DNA of 64,000 nucleotides, taken from Pseudomonas mangiferae. GTDB taxonomy: Bacteria; Pseudomonadota; Gammaproteobacteria; Pseudomonadales; Pseudomonadaceae. Positions 28,788 through 37,509 of this stretch are shown piece by piece (the first letter of the stretch is position 1; each line of letters opens with the position of its first letter). Under the pieces are notes generated by a model. It saw nothing but the letters and a program-made list of their open reading frames with translations, was not told the DNA's origin and searched no databases. A program made the position numbers and the translations under genes. The stretch covers positions 19,482 through 83,481 of the forward strand of contig NZ_VJOY01000015.1 in NCBI RefSeq assembly GCF_007109405.1, given 5' to 3'.

Positions 28788-29777
28788 ATGACTGCCGTTC
28801 GTAAGCTTCTCGTGCTCTACACCGGCGGGACCATCGGCATGCAGGCCAGCACCGACGGCCTGGCCCCCGCCTCCGGCTTCGAGGCGCGCCTGCGCGCCGA
28901 GCAGGCCGCCCACCCCGAGCGCCCCGCGCCCACCTGGATCTTCCGCGAACTGCTGCCGCCCCTGGACAGCGCCGACATGGGCCAGGCCAACTGGCTGGCC
29001 ATGCGCGACGCCATCCTCGCCGGGGTGGACGAGGGCTGCGACGGCGTGCTGCTGCTGCATGGCACCGACACCCTGGCCTACAGCGCCGCGGCCCTCAGCT
29101 TCCTGCTGCTGGGCCTGCCGCTGCCGGTGCTGCTGACCGGTTCGATGCTGCCGGCCGGCGCGCCGGGCAGCGACGCCTGGGACAACCTGTTCGGCGCCCT
29201 GGCCGAGCTGGCCCGCGGCGTGGCGCCGGGGACCTACCTGTACTTCGCCGGGCGCCTGCTCCACGGCACCCGCGCCAGCAAGCTGAGCAGCGAGGCCTTC
29301 GCCGCTTTCGACGAGTGGCCGCGCAAACGCGAAGGCCAGCGCGCCGACGGCGTGCCGGCCGCCCTGGACTACCGCCACCCGCGCGCGCCGGTGAACCTGG
29401 CGGTGCTGCCATTCTTCCCCGGCATCCGCGCCGCCCACATCGATGCCCTGGTGGACAGCGGTGTGCAGGCGCTGCTGCTGGAATGCTACGGCAGCGGTAC
29501 CGGTCCTTCCGGGGATGCCGCGCTGCTGGACGCCCTGCAGCGGGCCCACGCCCGCGGCGTGCTGCTGGCCGCGGTCAGCCAGTGCGCCCACGGCCACGTG
29601 GAGTTCGGCGTGTACGCCGCCGGCAGCCGCCTGCGGGATGCCGGCCTGGTGTCCGCCGGCGGCATGACCCGCGAGGCGGCCCTGGGCAAGCTGTTCGCCC
29701 TGCTGGGGGCGGGCCTCGACCAGGCCGAAGCGGAACGCTGGTTCGCCCTCGATTTGTGCGGCGAACGCGCCGACTGA
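28788..29777 (+). CDS. ansA: L-asparaginase, type I-like
   Basis: 329 residues with AAGGAG 7 bases before the ATG. It has both catalytic threonine regions: LYTGGTIGMQ (~10-19) and LLHGTDTLAYSAAALSFLL (~87-105). There is no signal peptide, so the protein is cytoplasmic. It converts asparagine to aspartate and ammonia. Its neighbours (amino-acid symporter upstream, aspartase 3 kb before) fit use of small amino acids as nitrogen and carbon source. Confidence 0.92.
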   Translation: MTAVRKLLVLYTGGTIGMQASTDGLAPASGFEARLRAEQAAHPERPAPTWIFRELLPPLDSADMGQANWLAMRDAILAGVDEGCDGVLLLHGTDTLAYSAAALSFLLLGLPLPVLLTGSMLPAGAPGSDAWDNLFGALAELARGVAPGTYLYFAGRLLHGTRASKLSSEAFAAFDEWPRKREGQRADGVPAALDYRHPRAPVNLAVLPFFPGIRAAHIDALVDSGVQALLLECYGSGTGPSGDAALLDALQRAHARGVLLAAVSQCAHGHVEFGVYAAGSRLRDAGLVSAGGMTREAALGKLFALLGAGLDQAEAERWFALDLCGERAD

Positions 29778-29813
29778 CCCAACCGGCGCGACCATCGCTC
29801 CCAATCGCCCGAC

Positions 29814-29869
29814 GGATAGGCTCGGCCGGACAGGCTCGGGCGGATAGCCCCAGGGGGATAAGCCCGGGC
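29814..29869. repeat. 14-bp tandem repeat, 4 degenerate copies
   Basis: GGATAGGCTCGGCC, GGACAGGCTCGGGC, GGATAGCCCCAGGG and GGATAAGCCCGGGC follow without gaps after the ansA stop and before the convergent MocR gene. The unit is not a multiple of three, as expected outside coding sequence. Nothing else was found between 29778 and 30014. Confidence 0.8.
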
Positions 29870-30014
29870 GACTGGGCACCGACGTCCTGGCGCGGTGCCG
29901 TCCTCGCCTGGCCCGCACCGGATGGCCGTCCCCCACGGCGCAGCCGCCACGCCAGTGGTGCGGGCAACCAGACCCATGCGCCTGTTTCTTTGCCCCCCTG
30001 CTGGGCCGCTTCCC

Positions 30015-31742
30015 TCAGCGCCAGGCCCGGCGCAGCGCTGCCAGCGCCTCGGCGATCCCCGCCTCCGGCACCGCAGCGAACCCCAGCACCAGGCCGGCCC
30101 GGCCTGGCGTGGCTCGGCCTGGCGTGGCTCGGCATGACGTGGCCCGGCCTGGTTCGGCCCGGCTAGCGGTGGGTCCACCCGATTCAGCTTGACCAGACTC
30201 GACTTCGTCAGAGAACGCGCGGCCTGGCGCGGTGCAGCCTGACGCGGCCTGATCTGACGTGGTCCGGCCTGACGCGGCCCGACCTGACGAGGCCCGGTTC
30301 ATTGGGGCGTCGCCCGGTGCGCCGTGTCCTGGATCGGCTCGATCAGGGATAGCTCCGTCCGGCATAGCGAAGACCGGTTCGTCGGGCAGCCAGTAGTCGC
30401 TCAAAGCGTTGATCTCCACCCCGACCCCGGCGGCCGCTTCCACCAGTTGCCGCTCCCGCGCCGGCGAGTCCACCCCGACGCACAGGTGCAGGCCGGCGGC
30501 CACGGGCGGCAACGGCTCGCAGCCGTCCGGCGCCGGCCAGCCCCGTAGCAGGGCGTCGCGCCGGGCGCGGGCGGCGCGGCGCATGCGGCGCACGTGGCGC
30601 TGGAAGTGGCCGCCGTCGATGAACGCCGCCATCACCGCCTGGGTGCCGATCTCCGAATGGCGCATGTCCGCCGCCCGGCGCCGGGCGAAGGCGTCCACCA
30701 GGTGCGGCGGCAGCACCAGGTAGCCCAGGCGCAGCGCGGGGAAGGCCACCTTGCAGAACGTGCCGACGTAGAGCACCCGGCCCTGGCGGTCGAGGGCGGC
30801 CAGGGGCGCCAGGGGCGTTCCGTCGTAGCGGTACTCGCCATCGTAGTCGTCCTCGATGATCCAGCCGTCGTGCCGCTCGGCCCACTCCAGCAGCGCCAGC
30901 CGGCGCGCCAGGGACAGGGTCACGCCGGTGGGGTACTGGTGCGACGGCGTCACGTAGACCAGCCGGCAGTCCGCCAGGCGCGCCAGTTCGGCGCAATCCA
31001 GGCCGTCGCGGTCCACGGCGATCCCGCACAGCCGGGCGCCAGCGGCGGAGAAGGCCTGGGCGGCGGCGCGGTAGCCGGGGTTCTCCACCGCCACCCGGTC
31101 GCCCGGGTCCAGCAGCAGCTGGGCGCAGAGGGTGATGGCCTGCTGGGCGCCACAGGTGACCACCACCTGGGACGGCTCGCAGTGCAGGCCGCGGGCACTG
31201 CGCAGGTAGGCGGCGATGCAGGCCCGCAGGTGCGGGTCGCCGGCGGGGTCGCCATAGCCCAGGGCCGCCGGGGGCGGACGGCGCCAGAAGCGCGCCTGCA
31301 GGCGTGCCCAGGTCTCGAAGGGGAACAGGTCGAAGGCCGGCACGCCGACCCGGAACGCCCGCGGCGCGCCGGCCGGTGGCAGCGGCATGGGCCGCGCCAG
31401 CACCCGCTGCAAGGCGCGGGACGGCGGCCAGTGGGTCTCTGCCGCAAGCGGCTGGCGGGCGCTGGCATCGAAGGCGGCGACGTAGGTGCCGTCGCCGGTG
31501 CGGGCGTCCACGTAGCCTTCCGCCTGCAATTGCTCGAAGGCACGGGTCACGGTGTTTCGCGACACCCCCAGGCGCCCAGCCAGCTCGCGGCTCGCCGGCA
31601 GGCGCGTCCCGGCTGCCAGCCGGCCGTCGAGAATGCGCGCGCGCAGCGCCTGGAACAGCTGCAGGCCCAGATTGCCGGCCGGGTCGAGGGTCAGCCCGGC
31701 GGCGTCGAACGGCAGGCCGGGTGGAACGGAGGGCGTCGGCAT
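30015..31742 (-). CDS. MocR-family PLP-dependent regulator with repeat insert
   Basis: 575 residues. A GntR winged helix (~25-95, [40 protein letters not shown]) is joined to a fold-type I aminotransferase domain (~125-570) with the PLP-site motifs [20 protein letters not shown] and [19 protein letters not shown] (Schiff-base Lys). About 80 residues (~470-552) interrupt the C-terminal part with Gly/Arg/Ala/Ser-rich pentapeptides encoded by a 15-bp repeat; the domain ending ([20 protein letters not shown]) resumes afterwards. It is divergent from paiB and two acetyltransferase genes, its likely targets. MocR proteins often sense pyridoxal phosphate or amino compounds. Confidence 0.92.
   Translation of the reverse strand: MPTPSVPPGLPFDAAGLTLDPAGNLGLQLFQALRARILDGRLAAGTRLPASRELAGRLGVSRNTVTRAFEQLQAEGYVDARTGDGTYVAAFDASARQPLAAETHWPPSRALQRVLARPMPLPPAGAPRAFRVGVPAFDLFPFETWARLQARFWRRPPPAALGYGDPAGDPHLRACIAAYLRSARGLHCEPSQVVVTCGAQQAITLCAQLLLDPGDRVAVENPGYRAAAQAFSAAGARLCGIAVDRDGLDCAELARLADCRLVYVTPSHQYPTGVTLSLARRLALLEWAERHDGWIIEDDYDGEYRYDGTPLAPLAALDRQGRVLYVGTFCKVAFPALRLGYLVLPPHLVDAFARRRAADMRHSEIGTQAVMAAFIDGGHFQRHVRRMRRAARARRDALLRGWPAPDGCEPLPPVAAGLHLCVGVDSPARERQLVEAAAGVGVEINALSDYWLPDEPVFAMPDGAIPDRADPGHGAPGDAPMNRASSGRAASGRTTSDQAASGCTAPGRAFSDEVESGQAESGGPTASRAEPGRATSCRATPGRATPGRAGLVLGFAAVPEAGIAEALAALRRAWR
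30101..30295 (-). repeat. 15-bp degenerate tandem repeat inside the MocR gene
   Basis: Thirteen consecutive 15-base units can be laid out. The first two are identical (GGCCTGGCGTGGCTC); later ones drift (GGCATGACGTGGCCC, GGCCTGACGCGGCCC, GACCTGACGAGGCCC), and units 6-8 are poorly conserved. On the coding strand each unit gives a pentapeptide such as PGRAT or SGRAA, so expansion keeps the frame. Confidence 0.8.
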
Positions 31743-31834
31743 GTCGATTGGCTCCTTCGAATTGACAGGAAATGGATCTTACACCGGTCCATTGTCCCGC
31801 CTAGCATGGCCACAGCGTTCGAGGAGATTCCGCC

Positions 31835-32470
31835 ATGCACCGAGCCACCGCATTCCGCCAGGACGACCCGCAGGCCCTTCACCGTCTGATCCGCGAGGCC
31901 CCGCTGGCCACCCTGGTCAGCCACGGCGACGCGGGCCTGCAGGCCACCCACATGCCCCTGCTGCTGGCGCCCGACGAGGGCCCTCACGGCACCCTGTACG
32001 GCCACTTCGCCCGGGCCAATCCCCACTGGCGCACGCTCGCTGACGGCGCCGCGCTGCTGGCGATCTTCCAGGGTCCCCATGCCTACGTCAGCCCCGCCTG
32101 GTACCCGAGCAAGGCCGAACACGGCAAGGCGGTACCCACCTGGGACTACCTGGCGGTGCACGCCCGGGGCGAGGCGGAGCTGTTCGACGATGCCGAGCGC
32201 CTGCGCACCCTGCTGGGCGCCCTCAGCGCCACCCACGAGCAGGGCCGGCCGAAGCCGTGGTCGATGGAAGAGGCGCCCCGCGACTACCTGGACACCCAGC
32301 TGCGGGCCATCGTCGGCCTGCGCCTGCCGATCCGCCAGCTGGACGGCGCCTGGAAACTCAGCCAGAACCGCAGCGAGGCCGACGTCGCCGGGGTGGTCGC
32401 CGGCCTGCGCGCGGAAGACGACCCCGTGGCCCGCCAGCTCGCCGAACGCGTCGCCGCCCCCCGAATCTGA
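31835..32470 (+). CDS. PaiB-type FMN-binding protein
   Basis: 211 residues, a full-length match to the PaiB family (negative transcriptional regulator / FMN-binding split barrel): [61 protein letters not shown]. In Bacillus PaiB acts with the PaiA acetyltransferase; here two GNAT genes follow directly, a similar pairing. Divergent from the MocR gene across 92 bases. Confidence 0.92.
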   Translation: MHRATAFRQDDPQALHRLIREAPLATLVSHGDAGLQATHMPLLLAPDEGPHGTLYGHFARANPHWRTLADGAALLAIFQGPHAYVSPAWYPSKAEHGKAVPTWDYLAVHARGEAELFDDAERLRTLLGALSATHEQGRPKPWSMEEAPRDYLDTQLRAIVGLRLPIRQLDGAWKLSQNRSEADVAGVVAGLRAEDDPVARQLAERVAAPRI

Positions 32471-32482
32471 CCGGAGACCGCC

Positions 32483-32926
32483 ATGACCCTCGCCATCCGC
32501 CCCGTGCGCCCCGACGACCACGCCGCCTGGCAGCCCCTCTGGGCGGGCTACCAGCGCTTCTACGCCACCGCCATCCCGGATGCGACCAGCGCCCTCACCT
32601 GGCAACGCTTCCTCGATCCGGCGGAGCCGATGCACGCCGCCCTCGCCTGGCGGGGGGATCGCGCAGTGGGCCTGGTGCACCACATCTTCCACCGCTCCTG
32701 CTGGACTCGCGGCGACTACTGCTACCTGCAGGACCTGTTCGTCGCCGAGGACGCCCGGGGCGAAGGGGCCGGCGCGGCGCTGATCCAGCACGTCTACGCA
32801 GCTGCCGAGGCGGCCGGCGCCTCCCGTGTCCACTGGCTCACCCACGAGACCAACGACAGCGCCATGCAGCTCTACGACCGGCTCGCCGAGCGCTCCGGTT
32901 TTCTCCAGTACCGTCACCTGCTCTGA
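32483..32926 (+). CDS. GNAT-family N-acetyltransferase
   Basis: 147 residues covering a single GNAT fold. The acetyl-CoA loop is LFVAEDARGEGAGAALIQHV (~78-97), followed by THETNDSAMQLYDRLA. It starts 12 bases after paiB and ends 9 bases before the next acetyltransferase gene, so the three are one operon. The acceptor substrate is unknown; amines are plausible by analogy with PaiA. Confidence 0.92.
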   Translation: MTLAIRPVRPDDHAAWQPLWAGYQRFYATAIPDATSALTWQRFLDPAEPMHAALAWRGDRAVGLVHHIFHRSCWTRGDYCYLQDLFVAEDARGEGAGAALIQHVYAAAEAAGASRVHWLTHETNDSAMQLYDRLAERSGFLQYRHLL

Positions 32927-32935
32927 GGCCCCACG

Positions 32936-33607
32936 ATGACCCTGCTCGACTGGCAACCGCCCGCCGCCCCCGCGCCCGAACCCCTCGCCGGCCGCTACGT
33001 GCGCCTGGAGCCCCTCGACCCGGCCCGCCACGGCGATGACCTCTGGCAGGCGCTGCAGGGGCCGGACGCCGACCCGCTGCTGTGGGATTACCTGCCCTAC
33101 GGGCCCTTCCCCGAGCGGGCGGACTTCGACGCCTGGCTCGCCACCCAGGCGGCCCAGCGCGACCCGCTGTTCTTCAGCGTGACGGACCCGGCCAGCGGAC
33201 GCGCCCGGGGCTTTCTGGCCTACCTGAGCATCGAGCCCGCCCACGGCAGCATCGAGATCGGCCACATTGCCTTCGGCCACGGCATGCAGCGCAGCCCGGC
33301 TTCCACCGAAGCGGTCTACCTGATGGCAGCCCGCGCGTTCGAACGCGGTTACCGGCGCCTGGAATGGAAGTGCAACAGCCTCAACCAGCGCTCCTGGCGC
33401 GCGGCCGAGCGCCTGGGGTTCGTCCAGGAAGGGCTGTTCCGCCAGCACCGGGTGGTCAAGGGCCGGAACCGCGATACCGCCTGGTTCGCCGTGATGGACC
33501 ATGAATGGCCCGGCCGCCGCGCCGCCTTCGAGCGCTGGCTGGACCCGGCCAACTTCGACGCCGACGGCCAGCAACGGCAGCGGCTGGAAGCGCTGCGCGA
33601 AGCCTGA
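32936..33607 (+). CDS. RimJ/RimL-type GNAT acetyltransferase
   Basis: 223 residues of the RimJ/RimL (Acetyltransf_3) class: RYVRLEPLDPARHGDDLW at the start, SIEPAHGSIEIGHIAFGHGM, EWKCNSLNQRSWRAAERLGF and EGLFRQHRVVKGRNRDTAWF. It is the last gene of the paiB operon. Family members modify protein N-termini or small molecules; the substrate is not readable here. Confidence 0.92.
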   Translation: MTLLDWQPPAAPAPEPLAGRYVRLEPLDPARHGDDLWQALQGPDADPLLWDYLPYGPFPERADFDAWLATQAAQRDPLFFSVTDPASGRARGFLAYLSIEPAHGSIEIGHIAFGHGMQRSPASTEAVYLMAARAFERGYRRLEWKCNSLNQRSWRAAERLGFVQEGLFRQHRVVKGRNRDTAWFAVMDHEWPGRRAAFERWLDPANFDADGQQRQRLEALREA

Positions 33608-33961
33608 AGCGCAAGGACGTTCCCGGTCGCCGGCATAGGCTGTGCGAGGGTGACCGGGAGAGAGGGCGCCACGGCAACGGTCGCAGGCGGCGGCTCCCTC
33701 CGGCCCCCTTGACCTGACGGGCGATCGAGTCCAAGGGCAACAACGGCTTCGTCAGAGGGAAAAACGTGTCGTCCATCACAGTTACGTGCTCTTCGCGCCC
33801 GGCGGTCACGGCCTTTGCCGCTTCCTCGCTGGGCGTCCCGCGCCATCTCATGTAAAAAAATCCCCGGCCCTCGTGCCGGCCCTCCTAGGACCGCGCGGTG
33901 GCAGGCCGGCGCGGAGGCGCCGCCCGGCTCTCATGGAACACCGCAACGACAAGGACAGGTC
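33608..33961 (+). other. intergenic stretch before the toxin cassette
   Basis: These 354 bases hold no supported gene. A run of seven A at 33855-33861 precedes a GC-rich segment; I see no convincing terminator. An AAGGA lies 6 bases before the toxin gene ATG at 33962. Confidence 0.4.
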
Positions 33962-34819
33962 ATGGCAGGCTACCGAATCCCCGGCGTACTGGGGCTGCAA
34001 CCCCTCGCATCCTCTACCCGCGACAACGAACACCCCTACATGTGCCAGGCGTTCCCACCAGGCCCGCTGCGCGGCCTGCTGGACACCCGCCCGGTGCACG
34101 CCGCCGCCACGGCCGGCAAGCGCCCCTGCCCGCACAGCGACGACGTGATCAAGGAGATCGCCGCCTACATGGCCGGCGAAATGAACCGCAACGCCCTCAG
34201 CCCCACCACCCGCAAGATCGCCGACGCCAACCGCTACGACCCGGCGGAGGAGATGCGCCGCTGGCAGGCCCTGCCCTGGTACGCCAAGGCCGGCGGTATG
34301 CCGGACTTCTATGCCGCCGCCGCAGGCGCCAAGACCACCGCCTACGGCCTCTGGGCCGAACGGGTGGGTCCGAACAGGCCGTGGGATCACAAGCCTATTC
34401 TTCGGGCAAAAATGAGTGCTGCAGGAACATTCAATCGTGGCTGGCATAAATACGGTGCTTTCAACTACTACTATGACATCTGGTCGAATATTCACTATGG
34501 CTACGTCGGCCGAGCGGCGGGATTCAGTACAGCCGAGCTCATCAATGGCGCCGGGGTGGCGCAAATGGCGAGCGATATATTTGCAAAGGTGATCAGAGGA
34601 AAATTACCGGACGTCCAAAAGCACTCCGAAAATGGGAACTGGCCTGCAAGTGCGGACGATATTCCCGATCACATCTCGATAAAATTAGGCTGTGTTATTT
34701 ATGATAAGTACAAATCAGGCGGCATAACAATGGATAACTTGTTGCTGGAAATAAGCGCTATTCCCGCGCCTTGGGGCAAGGGTAGAAATTTCGCCAAGGA
34801 AGTCCATCAATGCAGCTAA
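33962..34819 (+). CDS. polymorphic toxin type 44-like effector
   Basis: 285 residues from ATG 33962 with AAGGA 6 bases upstream. The C-terminal half matches what I know of polymorphic toxin type 44 domains: WAERVGPNRPWDHKPILRA, FNRGWHKYGAFNYYYDIWSN, YGYVGRAAGFSTAELINGAG. The N-terminal ~135 residues (GLQPLASSTRDNEHPY, a region with HSDDVIKEIAAYM) have no signal peptide, as expected for type VI cargo. Composition switches abruptly near 34370, from core-like GC to AT-rich, inside the toxin domain start, so the gene is a mosaic. The next gene overlaps by 10 bases and is the likely immunity gene. The enzymatic activity of the family is not established to my knowledge. Confidence 0.8.
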   Translation: MAGYRIPGVLGLQPLASSTRDNEHPYMCQAFPPGPLRGLLDTRPVHAAATAGKRPCPHSDDVIKEIAAYMAGEMNRNALSPTTRKIADANRYDPAEEMRRWQALPWYAKAGGMPDFYAAAAGAKTTAYGLWAERVGPNRPWDHKPILRAKMSAAGTFNRGWHKYGAFNYYYDIWSNIHYGYVGRAAGFSTAELINGAGVAQMASDIFAKVIRGKLPDVQKHSENGNWPASADDIPDHISIKLGCVIYDKYKSGGITMDNLLLEISAIPAPWGKGRNFAKEVHQCS

Positions 34820-35202
34820 GCCTTAAAACCGCCGTAAAAAAGTTCAGAAAATATTCTTTCCGAATTTTAATACTTTGGATTTTATTTTGGTATTTTTGCC
34901 GCCCTGTTCTGGTGATCCATTACGCCCCTGATGCTATTGAGGAAGTTGGCTATTTTCTATTAGTAAATAACAACACAGACAAAGATGCGTTGAGCCCCGG
35001 CGAAAAATCGCGTTATTACATGGATATGTTTCCCGAACCGAACAGTCTTATCATCTTTAGCTTACCCGCTACCAGTCGAGACGGCGTTGAACTCACGCCT
35101 CCATTTAGCCGGGTCGACATTTACGTCGATGCTGGCCACACCATTACGCGCACTCGAATTTCCCATGGATTTTTCGAGCGCTTCTATGAGCCTGATGACT
35201 GA
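34810..35202 (+). CDS. candidate immunity protein for the type 44-like toxin
   Basis: 130 residues, AT-rich. A basic start (KTAVKKFRKYSF) leads into one membrane helix (~18-38, RILILWILFWYFCRPVLVI), and the remaining ~90 residues should face the periplasm. The start overlaps the toxin stop by 10 bases, the normal coupling of effector and immunity genes. No family is recognised. Immunity is inferred from coupling and size; the membrane anchor suggests that the toxin is met at the envelope. Confidence 0.7.
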   Translation: MQLSLKTAVKKFRKYSFRILILWILFWYFCRPVLVIHYAPDAIEEVGYFLLVNNNTDKDALSPGEKSRYYMDMFPEPNSLIIFSLPATSRDGVELTPPFSRVDIYVDAGHTITRTRISHGFFERFYEPDD

Positions 35203-35601
35203 TCCTTTCTCGGCGCCAGTTGGCCCTAGCCATCAACCAGCCGTTTATCGAAATGACTGCCTTGGCGCGGTAGCGCCTGTCCTTCATGTCCACTCTTTCG
35301 CGAAAGCTGCTTCTTGCATGATGGCTGCGTCCTCACGTTCTGATTGAGGGTCGACAGCCCACCATCGTTATCCATCGCTCGACCTGCGTTGTGAGGGGCC
35401 ACTCCCGTCCTGCGCGAGCAGGTCTGACGACTTCAGTTTTTCAGTAAGGGTCGTGATGACCTCCCTCTCGCAGTCGCTTTCGACAGTTACCTGAACATCC
35501 CCTACGGATCGAGCGCATCGCCCTCTCCCAAGCCTCGTCGCCCGCTTCATCCCACCCGATCGTACCCGTAGGCCCCCCTGAAGCCCGAGCGCACGGCAGG
35601 C
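35203..35601. other. intergenic stretch, possibly with a decayed ORF
   Basis: About 400 bases lie between the immunity gene and the pycB terminator. A 60-codon minus-strand ORF (35368-35550, with VQVTVESDCEREVITTLTEK) has unusual codon use and no SD, so I do not call it a gene; it may be a remnant. Composition is intermediate between island and core. Confidence 0.35.
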
Positions 35602-35626
35602 AAAAAAAGGGAGCCGTGCGGCTCCC
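35602..35626 (-). terminator. rho-independent terminator of pycB
   Basis: GGGAGCCG / CGGCTCCC stem followed by seven T on the minus strand, 21 bases after the pycB stop. Confidence 0.92.
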
Positions 35627-35646
35627 CAGGGGACAGTGGATGGCGG

Positions 35647-37458
35647 TCAGCCGTCGATTTCGATCAGCACTTCGCCGGGGTTGACCCGGTCGCCCTTGGC
35701 GACGTGGATGGCCTTGACGGTGCCGGCGATGGGCGCCTGGATCTCGGTTTCCATCTTCATCGCCTCGGTGATCAGCACTGCCTGGCCCGCCTTGACCGTA
35801 TCGCCCACCGCCACCAGCAGGTCGACGATGTTGCCCGGCATGGTGGTGCTAACGTCGCCGGGGGCGCTGGCCTGCTTGCGGGCGCCGCCGCCCGCGCCGG
35901 CGACGTAGGCGTTGAGGGACTCGAACACCACTTCCTCGGGCATGCCGTCGATGGACAGGTAGAAGTGGCGCTTGCCGTCGCCGCGGATGCCGACGCCGGT
36001 GATGTCGATGCGGTAGCTCTCGCCGTGCACGTCCACCACGAACTCGGTGGGCACGCCCTCATCGCTGGCGGCGGCCACGCCACCGGCCTCGGGGATCGGC
36101 AGCAGCACCTCGGGGGTCAGGGTGCCGGCCTCGCGCTCTTCCAGGAAGCGTCGGCCGATGTCGGGGAACATGGCGTAGGTCAGCACGTCCTCCTCGCTCT
36201 TGGCCAGGGGACCGATCTCCCGGCGCAGCTTGTCCAGCTCGGGTTTGATCAGGTCGGCCGGGCGCACGTCGATGACTTCCTCGCGGCCGATGGCCTGCTT
36301 GCGCAGGGCCTCGTCCACCTCGCCCGGCGCCTTGCCGTAGCGGCCCTGCAGGTAGAGCTTCACCTCGTTGGTGATGGTCTTGTAGCGCTCGCCGGCCAGC
36401 ACGTTGAACACCGCCTGGGTGCCGACGATCTGCGAGGTGGGGGTCACCAGGGGCGGGTAGCCGAGGTCCTTGCGGACCTTCGGGATTTCCTCGAAGACTT
36501 CGTTGATGCGGTTGAGGGCGCCCTGTTCCTTCAGCTGGTTGGCCAGGTTGGAGATCATCCCGCCGGGCACCTGGTTGACCTGCACCCGGGTGTCGACCCC
36601 GGTGAATTCGCTCTCGAACTGGTGGTACTTCTTGCGCACCGCGTAGAAGTACACACCGATCTCCTGCAGCAGCGCTAGGTCCAGGCCGGTGTCGTAGGGG
36701 GTGCCGCGCAGGGCGGCGACCATGGACTCGGTGCCCGGGTGGCTGGTGCCCCAGGCCATGCTGGAGATGGCGGTGTCGATGTGGTCGGCGCCGTTCTCGA
36801 TGGCCTTGAGCTGGCACATGCTGGCAACGCCGGCAGTGTCGTGGGAATGGATGAACACCGGCAGCGGCACGGCGTCCTTCAGGGCCTTGACCAGGTCGCC
36901 GGTGGCGAACGGGGTCAGCAGGCCGGCCATGTCCTTGATGGCGATGGAGTCGACCCCCAGGGCGTGCATGGCGCGCGCCTGCTCGACGAAGGCGTCGACG
37001 GTGTGCACCGGGCTGGTGGTGTAGCAGAGGGTGCCCTGGGCGTGCTTGCCGGTCTTCTTCACCGCACGGATCGCGGTCTCCAGGTTACGCACGTCGTTCA
37101 TCGCGTCGAAGATGCGGAACACGTCGATGCCGTTCTCCGCCGCCTTGGCGACGAAGGCCTCCACCACGTCGTCGCTGTAGTGGCGGTAGCCCAGCAGGTT
37201 CTGCCCGCGCAAGAGCATCTGCAGGCGGGTGTTGGGCAGCGCGGCGCGCAGGGCCCGCAGACGTTCCCACGGGTCTTCCTTGAGGAAGCGCACGCAGGCG
37301 TCGAAGGTGGCGCCACCCCAGACTTCCAGGGACCAGTAGCCGACCCGGTCCAGCTTGTCGCAGATCGGCAGCATGTCCTCGGTGCGCATGCGGGTGGCCA
37401 GCAGCGACTGGTGGGCGTCCCGCAGGATGGTGTCGGTGACCGTGATTTTCTTGCTCAT
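35647..37458 (-). CDS. pycB: pyruvate carboxylase subunit B (OadA-like)
   Basis: 603 residues. The carboxyltransferase domain (~5-270) begins with the metal-site motif RDAHQSLLATRM and includes FRIFDAMNDVRNLETAI and FIHSHDTAGVA. A conserved PycB/OadA region follows, then a Pro/Ala linker and a biotinyl domain with biotin lysine K568 in EAMKMETE. It transfers CO2 from carboxybiotin to pyruvate to give oxaloacetate. It is often labelled oadA, but the partner gene pycA and the lack of a membrane OadB point to the two-subunit pyruvate carboxylase of Pseudomonas. It lies 51 bases after pycA. Confidence 0.95.
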   Translation of the reverse strand: MSKKITVTDTILRDAHQSLLATRMRTEDMLPICDKLDRVGYWSLEVWGGATFDACVRFLKEDPWERLRALRAALPNTRLQMLLRGQNLLGYRHYSDDVVEAFVAKAAENGIDVFRIFDAMNDVRNLETAIRAVKKTGKHAQGTLCYTTSPVHTVDAFVEQARAMHALGVDSIAIKDMAGLLTPFATGDLVKALKDAVPLPVFIHSHDTAGVASMCQLKAIENGADHIDTAISSMAWGTSHPGTESMVAALRGTPYDTGLDLALLQEIGVYFYAVRKKYHQFESEFTGVDTRVQVNQVPGGMISNLANQLKEQGALNRINEVFEEIPKVRKDLGYPPLVTPTSQIVGTQAVFNVLAGERYKTITNEVKLYLQGRYGKAPGEVDEALRKQAIGREEVIDVRPADLIKPELDKLRREIGPLAKSEEDVLTYAMFPDIGRRFLEEREAGTLTPEVLLPIPEAGGVAAASDEGVPTEFVVDVHGESYRIDITGVGIRGDGKRHFYLSIDGMPEEVVFESLNAYVAGAGGGARKQASAPGDVSTTMPGNIVDLLVAVGDTVKAGQAVLITEAMKMETEIQAPIAGTVKAIHVAKGDRVNPGEVLIEIDG

Positions 37459-37509
37459 TCGGCTATCCCTCTTCCCGCGCCGCCGGCCTGGCCGCGCGGG
37501 GCAGTGTTG

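Noticed and set aside
31691..33574. 627-codon minus-strand ORF
   Set aside because: Antisense to paiB and the two acetyltransferase genes, which show conserved motifs and SD sites.
35368..35550. 60-codon minus-strand ORF with some protein-like character
   Set aside because: No SD, poor codon use, no family; at most a remnant.
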